A stretch of 64,000 bases of DNA from JANQOH01 sp965214495 (lineage in GTDB: Bacteria > Pseudomonadota > Alphaproteobacteria > UBA7887). Both the position numbers and the translations under genes were made by a program. Shown here piece by piece: positions 18,604-29,430 of this stretch. The notes beneath the pieces are model-generated. The model saw only the letters and a list, made by a program, of their open reading frames with translations, ran no database searches and had not been told where the DNA came from. The stretch's first letter is position 1. Each line of letters starts with the position of its first letter. The stretch covers positions 2,170,001 to 2,234,000 of the forward strand of contig OZ243958.1 of the NCBI GenBank assembly GCA_965214495.1. Direction: 5' to 3'.

Positions 18604-18689
18604 CGTCCGACCCTCCTTCACCCCGGGGGAGCTGCACACTCTACCCCGCCGCCGCTCCTGAACCAACAGGCACCGCCGCGCCGCGCGCG

Positions 18690-19472
18690 TCAGCCGATGC
18701 CGTATTCTCGCGCCCAGGCGAGGCCGTCGCGGGTGGCGGCGGCGGGGAAATACTCGCAGCCGATCCAGCCCTCGTAGTCCAGCGAATCGATCAGGTCGAA
18801 GAGGAACGGCCAAGCCACTTCGCCCGCGTCCGGTTCGTGGCGGCCCGGCACGCCCGCGATCTGGAAATGACCGATCTGCGGAAGCGACTCGACGATCGTC
18901 GCCGCGAGGTTTCCCTGCGTGATTTGCAGGTGATAGAGGTCGCACTGTATAGCGAGGTTCTCGTGCCCGACGGCGGCGAGGACTTCTTGCGCCTGCGCCA
19001 TGCGGCCGAGGAAGTAGCCGGGTGCATCGCGAGGGTTGAGCGGCTCGATCAGAACGCGCACCCCGCACGCCGCCGCTCGTCCCGCCGCCCAGGCCAGGTT
19101 CTCGACGAAGCAAGCGGTCGTCGCAGCACGGTCCATGCTTGAGGGCACGACCCCCGCCATGACGTGCATCAGGCGGCACCCCAGCGCGCCCGCATAGGCG
19201 AGTCCCCGGTCGATGGTAGCGCGGAACTCGTCGCGCCGGTCGGGCAGGGCGGCCAGACCCCGGTCGCCCGCGGCGAGGTCGCCGGGCGGCGCGTTGATCA
19301 ACACCTGGGTCAGGCCGCAGTCGCGCAGCCGGTCGGCGAGCGCCGCTGCCGGCCACTGGTAGGGGAACTGGCATTCGACGCCGTGGAACCCGCAATCCGC
19401 CGCCGCCCGAAACCGGTCGAGGAAGTCCCGCTCGCCGAACAGGGTCGAGAGGTTGGCGGCGAAACGGGGCAC
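18690..19472 (-). CDS. hyi: Hydroxypyruvate isomerase family protein
   Basis: About 260 residues, the size of Hyi/OtnI, an AP-endonuclease-type TIM barrel. Seen: PRFAANLSTLFGERDFLDRF at the start, GFHGVECQFPYQW, LIEPLNPRDAPGYFL with a metal-binding Glu, IQCDLYHLQITQGNLA and the final GWIGCEYFPA. The GTG at 19472 is chosen to match this family start. The enzyme interconverts hydroxypyruvate and tartronate semialdehyde in glyoxylate metabolism; related barrels act on other short sugar acids, so substrate is inferred. It starts 23 bases after the M20 amidohydrolase. Confidence 0.88.
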   Translation of the reverse strand: MPRFAANLSTLFGERDFLDRFRAAADCGFHGVECQFPYQWPAAALADRLRDCGLTQVLINAPPGDLAAGDRGLAALPDRRDEFRATIDRGLAYAGALGCRLMHVMAGVVPSSMDRAATTACFVENLAWAAGRAAACGVRVLIEPLNPRDAPGYFLGRMAQAQEVLAAVGHENLAIQCDLYHLQITQGNLAATIVESLPQIGHFQIAGVPGRHEPDAGEVAWPFLFDLIDSLDYEGWIGCEYFPAAATRDGLAWAREYGIG

Positions 19473-19495
19473 CGCGCAGCGCTCCTCGCCGGCCG

Positions 19496-20659
19496 TCAGC
19501 GCCGGCCGAGCGCCGTTTCCGCCAAGCGGGCGAGGAAGCTCGCGCCCACCGGCAATATCTCGTCGTTGAAATCGTATTTCGGGTTGTGAACGCTCGCGCA
19601 TCCTTCGCCGTCGCCGTTGCCGACGAAAGCGTAGGCGCCGGGCTTCGCTTCGAGGAAGAAGGAGAAATCCTCCGACCCCATCGTCGTCCGCTGCGGCGGC
19701 GGCGCGGCGCCGGTTATCTCGCCGGCGACCCTGTGCGCGAACGCGGCTTCGGCTTCGTGGTTACGGGTCGGCGGATAGCCGTCGTCGTAGGAAAGCGATG
19801 CGGTCGCGCCGTGGGCCGCGGCGACGCCGTCGATCAGCGCCGCCATGCGTTCGCGCACCATACGCCCGACCTCGGGCTCGAAATAGCGCACGGTGCCGCC
19901 GAGTTCCACGCTGTCCGGGATCACGTTGAAGGCCTCTCCCCCGTGAATGCGGGTCACGGAAACGACGAGGGTCCGGGTCGGATCGACTTCGCGCGAGACC
20001 AGGCTCTGCAACGCCGTGACCAGTGCCGCGGCGGCGACGACCGGGTCGGTCGCCAGATGCGGCATGGCGCCGTGCCCGCCCGCGCCGCGGACCGTGATCG
20101 TGAACGAATCCGCCGCCGCCATGATCGGCCCCGGCGATACGGCGATGCTACCCGCAGGCTGGCCCGGCATGTTGTGAACACCGTAGATCGAATCCACCGG
20201 ATAGCGCTCGAACAGGCCATCCTCGATCATCGCGCGCGCGCCGGCGAACCCCTCTTCCGCCGGCTGAAAGACCAGCACCACCGTGCCGGCGAAGTTGCGC
20301 GTTTCGGCGAGATAGCGGCTCGCGCCGAGCAACATCGCCGTGTGGCCGTCGTGACCGCAGGCGTGCATGACGCCGTGCCGGGTCGAACGATAGGGGAGGC
20401 CGGTTTCCTCGACGATCGGCAGCGCGTCCATGTCGGCGCGCAAGCCGATGCTCGGCCCGGCGCCGTTGCGAAGGACTCCGACGACGCCGGTCTTGCCGAT
20501 ACCTTCGGTCACCTCGTCAACCCCGAACTCGCGCAACAGGCTCGCGACCCGAGCCGCGGTCCTCGCTTCCTCATAGGCGAGCTCCGGGTGGGCGTGAATG
20601 TCGCGTCGCCAATCCTTCATGTCGTCGTGATAGGCGGCGATCCGGTTGACGATCGGCAT
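19496..20659 (-). CDS. M20-family amidohydrolase (hippurate hydrolase/IAA-amino acid hydrolase type)
   Basis: A 387-residue cytosolic metallohydrolase of the M20D group that splits N-acyl amino acids or similar amides. It shows DIHAHPELAYEEARTAARV near the start, the metal-site block MHACGHDGHTAML, PAEEGFAGARAMIEDGLF with the catalytic Glu pair, GAGGHGAMPHLATDPV in the dimerisation domain and TMGSEDFSFFLEAKPGAY near the end. The ATG at 20659 begins MPIVNRIAAYHDDMKDWRRD, a normal family start. It heads the minus-strand set with hyi and frmA. The natural substrate is not readable from sequence. Confidence 0.9.
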   Translation of the reverse strand: MPIVNRIAAYHDDMKDWRRDIHAHPELAYEEARTAARVASLLREFGVDEVTEGIGKTGVVGVLRNGAGPSIGLRADMDALPIVEETGLPYRSTRHGVMHACGHDGHTAMLLGASRYLAETRNFAGTVVLVFQPAEEGFAGARAMIEDGLFERYPVDSIYGVHNMPGQPAGSIAVSPGPIMAAADSFTITVRGAGGHGAMPHLATDPVVAAAALVTALQSLVSREVDPTRTLVVSVTRIHGGEAFNVIPDSVELGGTVRYFEPEVGRMVRERMAALIDGVAAAHGATASLSYDDGYPPTRNHEAEAAFAHRVAGEITGAAPPPQRTTMGSEDFSFFLEAKPGAYAFVGNGDGEGCASVHNPKYDFNDEILPVGASFLARLAETALGRR

Positions 20660-21047
20660 GGCGATCTTCCTTTCGGCCCGTTGGGGGGGTAGGCGTTGCC
20701 CGAGTCGGAGCACGGACGCGACGGTCGAACCCCGGCTTCGCCGCGAACGCCGTCGGTAGTACACCGCGGGCGACTTCCACGTCCAGCCGTCATACGCCGG
20801 TATCGCGAACCCGTCCGACCCGATCGTCGCCGAGAAAAACGCTTGGACATCTCCCGCGAGCGCGCTAGTCTTACGGATTGTCGGCGGCAATCCGGGGAAC
20901 CCGGACCCTGAGATCCGGGCTACCGATCGCCGCTTGCGATAAGGTGGCCGCCGTGTCCGAGGGGTGACGCGGGGCGGCGTTCGTTTGTCGCCGCCAAGTG
21001 AACGGCCGCATCGGCCAAGCCGAACGATCTCTCGAAAACCGAGGCTC
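20660..21047. other. Divergent intergenic region between the amidohydrolase and the DUF4167 gene
   Basis: 388 bases between divergent genes must hold promoters for both. On the plus strand TTGGAC (20843-20848), 17 bases, then TAGTCT (20866-20871) is a weak sigma-70-like pair. GGCGGCG-N9-CGCCGCC (20973-20995) is a perfect 7-bp hairpin in the leader of the DUF4167 gene. No protein-coding gene is supported here. Confidence 0.4.
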
Positions 21048-21473
21048 ATGAAACCAGGACCCAATCCGAAACGCTATCGGGGCGGGCGGCCAAACAACCG
21101 CCGCCATGGACTGTCGTCGAATTACGAAAGCAACGGTCCCGATGTTAAAGTGCGAGGCAGCGCGGCCCAGGTCCACGACCGTTATCAGGCGCTGTCGCGC
21201 GACGCTCTGTCGTCGGGGGACCGGATCGCGGCGGAAAGCTATCTGCAACACGCCGAACACTATCAGCGGATCATCAACGCCAATCTCGCCGCGCAAGCCG
21301 AGGCGAACGGCAGCGCCCAGCCCCGCGACCCGGCGGAGCGTCCGCAGCGCAACGGCGACGAGGCAGACCGGCGGCCGCGCCGTTACCGGCCGCGCGCTCC
21401 GGTGCCCGAACCGGCCGGGACGGCCGACAAGGAAGCGAACGCCGGCGACACCACCCGCTCCGCCCCCACCTGA
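21048..21473 (+). CDS. DUF4167 domain protein
   Basis: A 141-residue basic protein. The N-terminal half has the family core: a glycine/arginine/asparagine-rich start (MKPGPNPKRYRGGRPNNRR), then FESNGPD-like YESNGPDVKVRG, AAQVHDRYQALSRDALSSGD and YLQHAEHYQRIIN. The C-terminal 70 residues are low-complexity and rich in Pro, Arg and Ala. It is an alphaproteobacterial protein of unknown function; the RGG-like start suggests nucleic-acid binding, which is inference. The ATG at 21048 is the family start. A hairpin follows the stop. Confidence 0.88.
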   Translation: MKPGPNPKRYRGGRPNNRRHGLSSNYESNGPDVKVRGSAAQVHDRYQALSRDALSSGDRIAAESYLQHAEHYQRIINANLAAQAEANGSAQPRDPAERPQRNGDEADRRPRRYRPRAPVPEPAGTADKEANAGDTTRSAPT

Positions 21474-21496
21474 ACGACCGGCCATGCCGGCCTTAT

Positions 21497-21517
21497 CCCG
21501 GGTGCCGCGAACCCGGG
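21497..21517 (+). terminator. Hairpin after the DUF4167 gene
   Basis: CCCGGGT-GCCGCGA-ACCCGGG is a perfect 7-bp stem 24 bases after the stop and before the clpB promoter. It lacks a T-tract, so termination would be weak or factor-assisted. Confidence 0.4.
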
Positions 21518-21532
21518 TCGGCCGTCGCTCTA

Positions 21533-21563
21533 CCCTTGCGTTGCAAATATGCAACACCATATT
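21533..21563 (+). promoter_or_regulatory. Sigma-32 (heat-shock) type promoter of clpB
   Basis: CCCTTG at 21533-21538 and CCATATT at 21557-21563 match the heat-shock consensus (CTTGAA / CCCCATnT) with a compatible spacer. Between them GTTGCA-AATA-TGCAAC (21540-21555) is a perfect inverted repeat, a possible operator. The start of clpB is 46 bases downstream of the -10. Confidence 0.6.
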
Positions 21564-21608
21564 CGGGGCGATCGCGAAGAGCGACGAACCTCGAACGGGG
21601 GAGCGACG

Positions 21609-24215
<2,607 letters not shown>

Positions 24216-24566
24216 CGCCGCGGAGAACGGAAGCGCGGGTATGGGGCGGAGCATTGCCCGCGCAGTTCTTCGGTTCAGACCTCGGTTTCCCGGTCCGAGG
24301 AGCACGGTCGGGCGGCGGGGTTGAGCGCCTGGAGGCGTGTTTCTTTCTTCGTCGGTTATCCCGGAATCTCTGCGCAGGTCGAAGTTCGTGATATGATCGG
24401 TCGACTCAGGGACCGGCCGAGATGCGGCCGGGACGGGCGATTATCGCGGTTCTCCGGTTCTCGGGAAGAGACCCACCGTCCACGGGGCCGCGTCTTTTCG
24501 TCTTTACGGTCTGCAGAAGCCCATCCCACGAGATGGCGGCGCCGCTGATGCGGAGGTATCGGTGTA
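24216..24566. other. Intergenic region between clpB and the ABC-2 exporter pair
   Basis: 351 bases without a supported gene. CCTCGG-N9-CCGAGG (24280-24300) is a 6-bp hairpin, and a separate small hairpin with a pyrimidine tail is listed as a candidate terminator. CGGCCG-AGATG-CGGCCG lies near 24415. A GGAGGT just before 24567 is the ribosome site of the next gene. Confidence 0.4.
24326..24350 (+). terminator. Candidate clpB terminator
   Basis: CGCC-TGGA-GGCG forms a short stem and is followed by TGTTTCTTTCTTC. The T-rich tail is good, the four-pair stem is weak. It lies about 110 bases after the clpB stop. Confidence 0.35.
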
Positions 24567-25376
24567 ATGTTTCTCGCCATGCATTCTCTTGCGCCGTTTC
24601 GCGCCGGCATTACCGATATTGTACAGTCCTTCCGCCGGACGATGCTCTGGGTCGGGCCGGGGTGGTACGACTTCATCCTCACCTACCGCCGAACCCTTAT
24701 CGGACCGTTCTGGGAAACGGTCCTCATGGTGGTCTGGGTCGGCGGGATCAGTATCGTGTTCGGTCGCGTGCGCGGCGGCGCGGACGAAACCTATCTCGCC
24801 TATGTCGGCGTTGGCGTGGTTCTCTGGTTCTATATGGTGTCGATGATTTCGACCGGCGCCAGACTGTTCACGAGCCGGAGCGTCCTGCTTCTCAGCGTCA
24901 ACAACCCGATCTACACCTACCCTCTGCGGCACATCGTCGCCAGTCTGGCGCGGTTTCTGATGCATGTTCCGGTGATGGCGGCGGTGCTGGTGTACTCCAT
25001 GCCGACGGTGGACCCCAACCTGCCCATGGCGGCGTTGGGCCTCGCAGCGGGCCTGTTCGCCTCTCTCTGGGTCGCGCCGCTGATCGGATTCCTCGGCGCG
25101 AGGTATCACGACTTCCAATACATTCTCACGATGGCGATGCGCTTCCTGTTCTTCGTCACCCCGGTGTTCTGGCGGGCCGACGACCTCGGGGATCGCGCGC
25201 TGCTCGCCAACGCCAATCCGTTGGCTCACTTCCTGGAGGTCGTGCGGGCGCCCCTGCTCGGTGAGCCGGTGTGGGACGCTTCGTGGACGGTCGTCCTGGC
25301 CACGAATGCCGTCGGGCTGGCGGTGACTCTTATGGTCCATGCCTGGTGCCACCGGCGGGTGGTTTTCTGGCTTTGA
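24567..25376 (+). CDS. ABC-2 type permease, polysaccharide-export (KpsM/Wzm) like
   Basis: A 269-residue inner-membrane protein with about six helices. It has the exporter-type start WYDFILTYRRTLIGPFWETV, in which a cytoplasmic R-x-x-LG-FW motif precedes helix 1, and later PVFWRADDLGD and NPLAHFLEVVRAPLLG, a pattern shared by O-antigen, capsule and teichoic-acid export permeases. The stop overlaps the start of an ATPase, so the two form one transporter. No glycosyltransferases flank the pair, so the exported glycan is unknown. A GGAGGT ribosome site supports the ATG. Confidence 0.85.
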   Translation: MFLAMHSLAPFRAGITDIVQSFRRTMLWVGPGWYDFILTYRRTLIGPFWETVLMVVWVGGISIVFGRVRGGADETYLAYVGVGVVLWFYMVSMISTGARLFTSRSVLLLSVNNPIYTYPLRHIVASLARFLMHVPVMAAVLVYSMPTVDPNLPMAALGLAAGLFASLWVAPLIGFLGARYHDFQYILTMAMRFLFFVTPVFWRADDLGDRALLANANPLAHFLEVVRAPLLGEPVWDASWTVVLATNAVGLAVTLMVHAWCHRRVVFWL

Positions 25377-26185
25377 CGAGCGGGCGCCCGGATTTCGCAG
25401 TTCGACTCCGGGACGTGACGCTGCGCCTGCCGGGCCGGGCCGGGCGCCGGCGCGCGCACGGAGCTCGCCGTTCGCTGCTAGAGACCATCGGCAACCCTGT
25501 CACCACCCGCCGGAGAGCGTCGCTGGAAGTGGTTGCGCTGGACAACCTGTCCCTCACCATCGGTCAGGGCCAGCGTGTCGGCATTATCGGCCACAACGGG
25601 GCGGGCAAGAGCGTGCTGCTGCGGGTGATGGCGGGAATCTACGCGCCCAGCTCCGGGAACTGCGAAGTGCGGGGGCGCGTGTCCACCATGTTGACCACTT
25701 TGCTCAGCGACTATCGCGATGCGACCGGGCTCGAATACATCATGCTCGTCGGACTCACACGGGGCCTGACCCGCAGGGAGATCGATCGCCGCGTGCCGGA
25801 AATCGTCCGGTTCAGCGAGATTGGAGACTACCTGCATCTCCCGGTGCGGACTTATTCCACCGGGATGCGCACGCGCCTCATGTTTGCGATCGCGACCTGC
25901 GTCGATTCCGACGTGCTGTTGATCGACGAGGACATCGGCGCCGGCGATCTTCGATTTCGGTCGGAGGTCGGCAAGCGCATCCTCTCCGCGATGACCGCCG
26001 CCAGCACGCTGGTGATCGCCTCCCAGGAAGCCAGGATCATCCGCGAGTTCTGCGACACGGTCGTCTGGATTCACAAGGGGCGCCTGCGCGGCATGGGCGA
26101 TGTCGAGGAATTGCTCGATGCATACCGGGTCGAACAGACCGGCGGGTCGGCTGCGCGCCGCGAAAGAGCGGAAGGGACGCGGTGA
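25373..26185 (+). CDS. ABC exporter ATP-binding protein (KpsT/Wzt-like)
   Basis: From a TTG overlapping the permease stop (TTGA) the product is about 270 residues. It shows Walker A IIGHNGAGKSVLLRVMAGI, the exporter-specific signature YSTGMRTRLMFAIATC, Walker B VLLIDEDIGAGD and the switch region. The unusually long N-terminal lead before the Walker A (IGNPVTTRRRASLEVVALDN) and the absence of a C-terminal glycan-binding domain resemble Wzt/KpsT of simple systems. It powers the permease encoded just before it. Confidence 0.85.
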   Translation: MTSGRPDFAVRLRDVTLRLPGRAGRRRAHGARRSLLETIGNPVTTRRRASLEVVALDNLSLTIGQGQRVGIIGHNGAGKSVLLRVMAGIYAPSSGNCEVRGRVSTMLTTLLSDYRDATGLEYIMLVGLTRGLTRREIDRRVPEIVRFSEIGDYLHLPVRTYSTGMRTRLMFAIATCVDSDVLLIDEDIGAGDLRFRSEVGKRILSAMTAASTLVIASQEARIIREFCDTVVWIHKGRLRGMGDVEELLDAYRVEQTGGSAARRERAEGTR

Positions 26186-26260
26186 CGACCGCGAAGCCGA
26201 TGGCCTGGCGGCGCCCGCGGGGGCGAGGCGGAGACGGACCGGGCATCCTACACTGCCGTG

Positions 26261-26280
26261 CAGCGCAATTTATGGCGCTG
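26261..26280 (+). promoter_or_regulatory. Inverted repeat upstream of urtA, possible activator site
   Basis: CAGCGC-N8-GCGCTG is a perfect 6-bp inverted repeat about 100 bases upstream of the sigma-54 promoter, the distance at which NtrC-type enhancers act. It does not match the enteric NtrC site exactly. Two direct copies of AGGCTAA (26304-26310 and 26316-26322, period 12) lie between it and the promoter. Confidence 0.35.
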
Positions 26281-26361
26281 GTTTAGTCAGCAAAGAACGT
26301 TTGAGGCTAAATTTTAGGCTAATTGATTCTGCGCCGGCGCGCGCCCGGTGACGTTCACGGT

Positions 26362-26377
26362 TGGCACGGGCGTTGCA
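26362..26377 (+). promoter_or_regulatory. Sigma-54 promoter of the urt-ure operon
   Basis: TGGCACG-GGCG-TTGCA matches the -24/-12 consensus (TGGCACG-N4-TTGCA) at every position. Transcription would start near 26388, about 34 bases before urtA. Sigma-54 with NtrC is the usual control for urea uptake and urease under nitrogen limitation, so this fits the genes downstream. Confidence 0.85.
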
Positions 26378-26421
26378 CGCAAAGGGGCAGGTGCAACTCG
26401 TCCCGTGTTGGAGGTTACCCG

Positions 26422-27711
26422 ATGAACGTCCCCCTTTCCCTCGGCCGGCGCTGCGCGGCCGTTCTCGTCGGCGCGGCGGCGCTCGCTGCCGGGCCGGCGG
26501 TCGCCGAAGACCCGATCAAGATCGGCGTCCTGCATTCGCTGTCCGGAACCATGGCCATCAGCGAAACGACGCTGAAAGACACCGTGCTGATGATGGTCGA
26601 AGACCTCAACGCCTCCGGCGGGCTGCTCGGGCGGGAGGTCGAGGCGGTCGTCGTCGATCCGGCCTCGGACTGGCCGCTTTTCGCCGAGAAGGCCCGTGAG
26701 TTGATCGAGAAGGACGGGGTCGCAGCGGTGTTCGGCTGCTGGACCTCGGTCTCGCGCAAATCGGTGCTGCCGGTGTTCGAAGAGCTCAACGGCCTGCTGT
26801 TCTACCCCGTGCAATATGAAGGCGAGGAAAGCTCGCGCAACGTGTTCTACACCGGCGCGGCGCCGAACCAGCAGGCGATCCCGGCCGTCGAATATCTCAT
26901 GAGCGAGGAAGGCGGCGGCGCCGAACGCTGGGTGCTGCTGGGCACCGACTACGTCTATCCGCGCACCACGAACAAGATTCTGCGCGCCTTCCTGAATGCG
27001 AACGGTGTCGATGATGCCGACATCATGGAGGAGTACACCCCGTTCGGTCATTCCGACTGGCAGACCATCGTTTCCGAGGTGAGTGCGTTCGCATCGGGGG
27101 GCAAGCCCACGGCCGTCGTTTCGACGATCAACGGCGATGCCAACGTGCCGTTCTACAAGGAACTCGCCAACCAGGGCATCAGCGCCGAAGACGTTCCCGT
27201 GGTCGCTTTCTCGGTCGGTGAGGAGGAGCTGTCAGGCCTCGACACCGGGCCGTTGGTCGGCCATCTTGCGGCGTGGAACTACTTCATGTCGGTCGATGCG
27301 GCGGAGAACGACTCGTTCATCGAGAAGTGGCACGGTTTCATCGGCGACGACGCGCGGGTGGTCAACGACCCGATGGAAGCGCACTATATCGGCTTCCAGA
27401 TGTGGGTTCAGGCGGTGAAACAGGCCGGCTCGACCGACGTGGATGCAGTTCGCCAGGCGATGTACGGGCAGGCCGTGACCGCCCTTTCGGGCTACGAGGT
27501 CACGATGAACCCCAATCACCACCTGTCGAAGCCGGTGATGATCGGCGAAATCCAGGACGACGGCCAGTTCGACATCGTCTGGCAGACCGACGACGTGGTG
27601 ATCGGCGACGCCTGGAGCGACTACATTCCGGAAAGCGCGAAGCTTACCGCGGACTGGACCTTCCCCTGGGTCTGCGGCAATTGCGACGCGCCGAAATACG
27701 CGGTCAACTGA
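26422..27711 (+). CDS. urtA: Urea ABC transporter substrate-binding protein
   Basis: A 429-residue periplasmic binding protein of the branched-chain amino acid/urea class. The signal peptide ends near AAGPAVAEDP. The mature part starts IKIGVLHSLSGTMAISETTL, followed by FGCWTSVSRKSVLPVFEELN and LLFYPVQYEGEESSRNVFYT, which are UrtA rather than LivJ patterns, and ends WTFPWVCGNCDAPKYAVN. The ATG at 26422 follows a GGAGG and a sigma-54 promoter. It delivers urea to UrtBC and is the first gene of a continuous urea uptake and hydrolysis operon. Confidence 0.95.
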   Translation: MNVPLSLGRRCAAVLVGAAALAAGPAVAEDPIKIGVLHSLSGTMAISETTLKDTVLMMVEDLNASGGLLGREVEAVVVDPASDWPLFAEKARELIEKDGVAAVFGCWTSVSRKSVLPVFEELNGLLFYPVQYEGEESSRNVFYTGAAPNQQAIPAVEYLMSEEGGGAERWVLLGTDYVYPRTTNKILRAFLNANGVDDADIMEEYTPFGHSDWQTIVSEVSAFASGGKPTAVVSTINGDANVPFYKELANQGISAEDVPVVAFSVGEEELSGLDTGPLVGHLAAWNYFMSVDAAENDSFIEKWHGFIGDDARVVNDPMEAHYIGFQMWVQAVKQAGSTDVDAVRQAMYGQAVTALSGYEVTMNPNHHLSKPVMIGEIQDDGQFDIVWQTDDVVIGDAWSDYIPESAKLTADWTFPWVCGNCDAPKYAVN

Positions 27712-27730
27712 GCGCGTTTCCGGCTTTGCG

Positions 27731-27756
27731 GGGGCGGGCGGGTCGCAGCCCGCCCC
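27731..27756 (+). terminator. Strong hairpin between urtA and urtB
   Basis: GGGGCGGGC-GGGTCGCA-GCCCGCCCC is a perfect 9-bp stem with an 8-base loop, 19 bases after the urtA stop. It has no run of T. It could stabilise the urtA message or let only part of transcription pass to urtB, a common arrangement for binding-protein genes. Confidence 0.55.
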
Positions 27757-27779
27757 TTCGCTCACTTCAATAGACGATC

Positions 27780-29423
27780 ATGTCGATACGCACCGCCTGC
27801 CACCGGTCGATCTTCTTCGCGCTGTCGTGCCTGCTCTGCGTTTCGGCGGCGGCGCAGGACGACCCGATCGCCGGATCGGTCACGCAGCTCGCAGCGAAGA
27901 AATTCGCCGACAAGGTGGCAGCCATCGACGCGCTGGCGGGCAGCGGCGACCTGCGTGCCGGCGATGTGTTGCAGGCGATGCTCGACGGGCGGCTGTTCCG
28001 CGTGAAGGCCGACGACCGCATCGTTTTCGCCGACAGGATCGAGGACGGCTACCGATTGACCGATGCGCTGAACGGCACGGCACTCGGCGAGGTCGGGCGC
28101 CGCGACGTGAGAAAGGTCAAGGCGAACAACAAGCTGCGGGGAGTGCTGCGCGGCGCTCTGGGCGCACTGACCCTGCGCGACCCGGCCCCCGAACGGCGCA
28201 TCGCTGCGGCCAACGCGATCTTCAAGACGCCGAACGCCGACGTCCTCCCCCTTCTCGAAGAGACCCTCGTTTCCGAGAGCGACGCGGCGGTGGCGGCACG
28301 GATGCGTCGGGCGCTCGCGGGCGGGCGGCTCGCCACCGCCGAGGACCCAACGACGCGCATCGCCGCCTTGGGAATCCTTGCCGAATTCACCGACGCCGAC
28401 GTTCGCGCTCTGGTAGCGAGCGTTCTGATCGAAGGCGAAGACGGCGCACCGGTCGAACCCGATCCGGCAGTGCGCGACGCGGCCGCCGCGACGCTCGACA
28501 CGATCGACGACGCGATCGCGCGCTGGCAGTTGCTCGGAAACCTGTTCCAGGGCATCAGCCTCGGCTCTGTGCTGCTGCTTGCCGCGATCGGCCTCGCCAT
28601 CACCTTCGGGGTGATGGGAGTCATCAACATGGCGCACGGCGAAATGGTGATGCTCGGTGCCTATACGACGTTCGTGGTGCAGGAGGTTTTTCGCACGCAT
28701 TTCGCACACGCCTTCGACTACTCGCTGTTCGTCGCGCTGCCCGCGGCGTTCCTGCTGGTGGGCGCAGTGGGAATCGCCATCGAGCGCGGGATCATCCGTT
28801 TCCTCTACGGACGACCGCTTGAAACGCTGCTCGCGACCTGGGGCTTGAGCCTTATCCTCCAGCAGGCGGTGCGCAGCGTCTTCGGCCCCACCAACCGACA
28901 GGTCGGCAATCCCGATTTCATGACCGGCGCCATCGACCTGGCCGGCGGCGTGGTGCTGACGTGGAACCGCATCTGGATCATCCTGTTCGCATTGATCGTC
29001 TTCGCCCTCCTGATCGCGGTGATTGCGCGCACACCGTTCGGCCTGCGCATGAGGGCCGTGACGCAGAACCGCGCGATGGCGGCGAACATGGGCATCCGCA
29101 CCGGCTGGATCGATGCGTTGACCTTCGGTCTTGGCTGCGGCATCGCCGGAGTGGCCGGGGTCGCGCTGAGCCAGATCGACAATGTCAGCCCGAATCTCGG
29201 CCGCGGCTATATCGTCGATTCCTTCATGGTCGTGGTGTTCGGCGGTGTCGGCAATCTCTGGGGTACTTTCGTCGGAGCGATGAGCCTCGGCGTGGTCAAC
29301 AAGTTCCTCGAACCCTGGGCCGGCGCGGTGCTCGGCAAGATACTGATCCTCGTGGCGATCATCCTGTTCATCCAGAAGCGGCCCCGCGGTTTGTTCGCGC
29401 TCAAGGGCCGCGCGGTCGAGTGA
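27780..29423 (+). CDS. urtB: Urea ABC transporter permease UrtB
   Basis: A 547-residue protein. A signal peptide (CLLCVSAAAQDD) leads to a periplasmic domain of about 240 residues with a helical, HEAT-like look (AEDPTTRIAALGILAEF), then a LivH-type permease from LGNLFQGISLGSVLLLAAIG on with about eight helices. The long exported N-terminal domain is the UrtB hallmark that separates it from LivH. Landmarks: GVINMAHGEMVMLGAY, GLRMRAVTQNRAMAANMGI and FGGVGNLWGTFVGA. urtC follows after 7 bases. Confidence 0.95.
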   Translation: MSIRTACHRSIFFALSCLLCVSAAAQDDPIAGSVTQLAAKKFADKVAAIDALAGSGDLRAGDVLQAMLDGRLFRVKADDRIVFADRIEDGYRLTDALNGTALGEVGRRDVRKVKANNKLRGVLRGALGALTLRDPAPERRIAAANAIFKTPNADVLPLLEETLVSESDAAVAARMRRALAGGRLATAEDPTTRIAALGILAEFTDADVRALVASVLIEGEDGAPVEPDPAVRDAAAATLDTIDDAIARWQLLGNLFQGISLGSVLLLAAIGLAITFGVMGVINMAHGEMVMLGAYTTFVVQEVFRTHFAHAFDYSLFVALPAAFLLVGAVGIAIERGIIRFLYGRPLETLLATWGLSLILQQAVRSVFGPTNRQVGNPDFMTGAIDLAGGVVLTWNRIWIILFALIVFALLIAVIARTPFGLRMRAVTQNRAMAANMGIRTGWIDALTFGLGCGIAGVAGVALSQIDNVSPNLGRGYIVDSFMVVVFGGVGNLWGTFVGAMSLGVVNKFLEPWAGAVLGKILILVAIILFIQKRPRGLFALKGRAVE

Positions 29424-29430
29424 GCGAACC

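Noticed and set aside
26304..26322. A short CRISPR-like or tandem repeat (AGGCTAA twice)
   Set aside because: Only two units of seven bases; treated as possible regulator half-sites instead.
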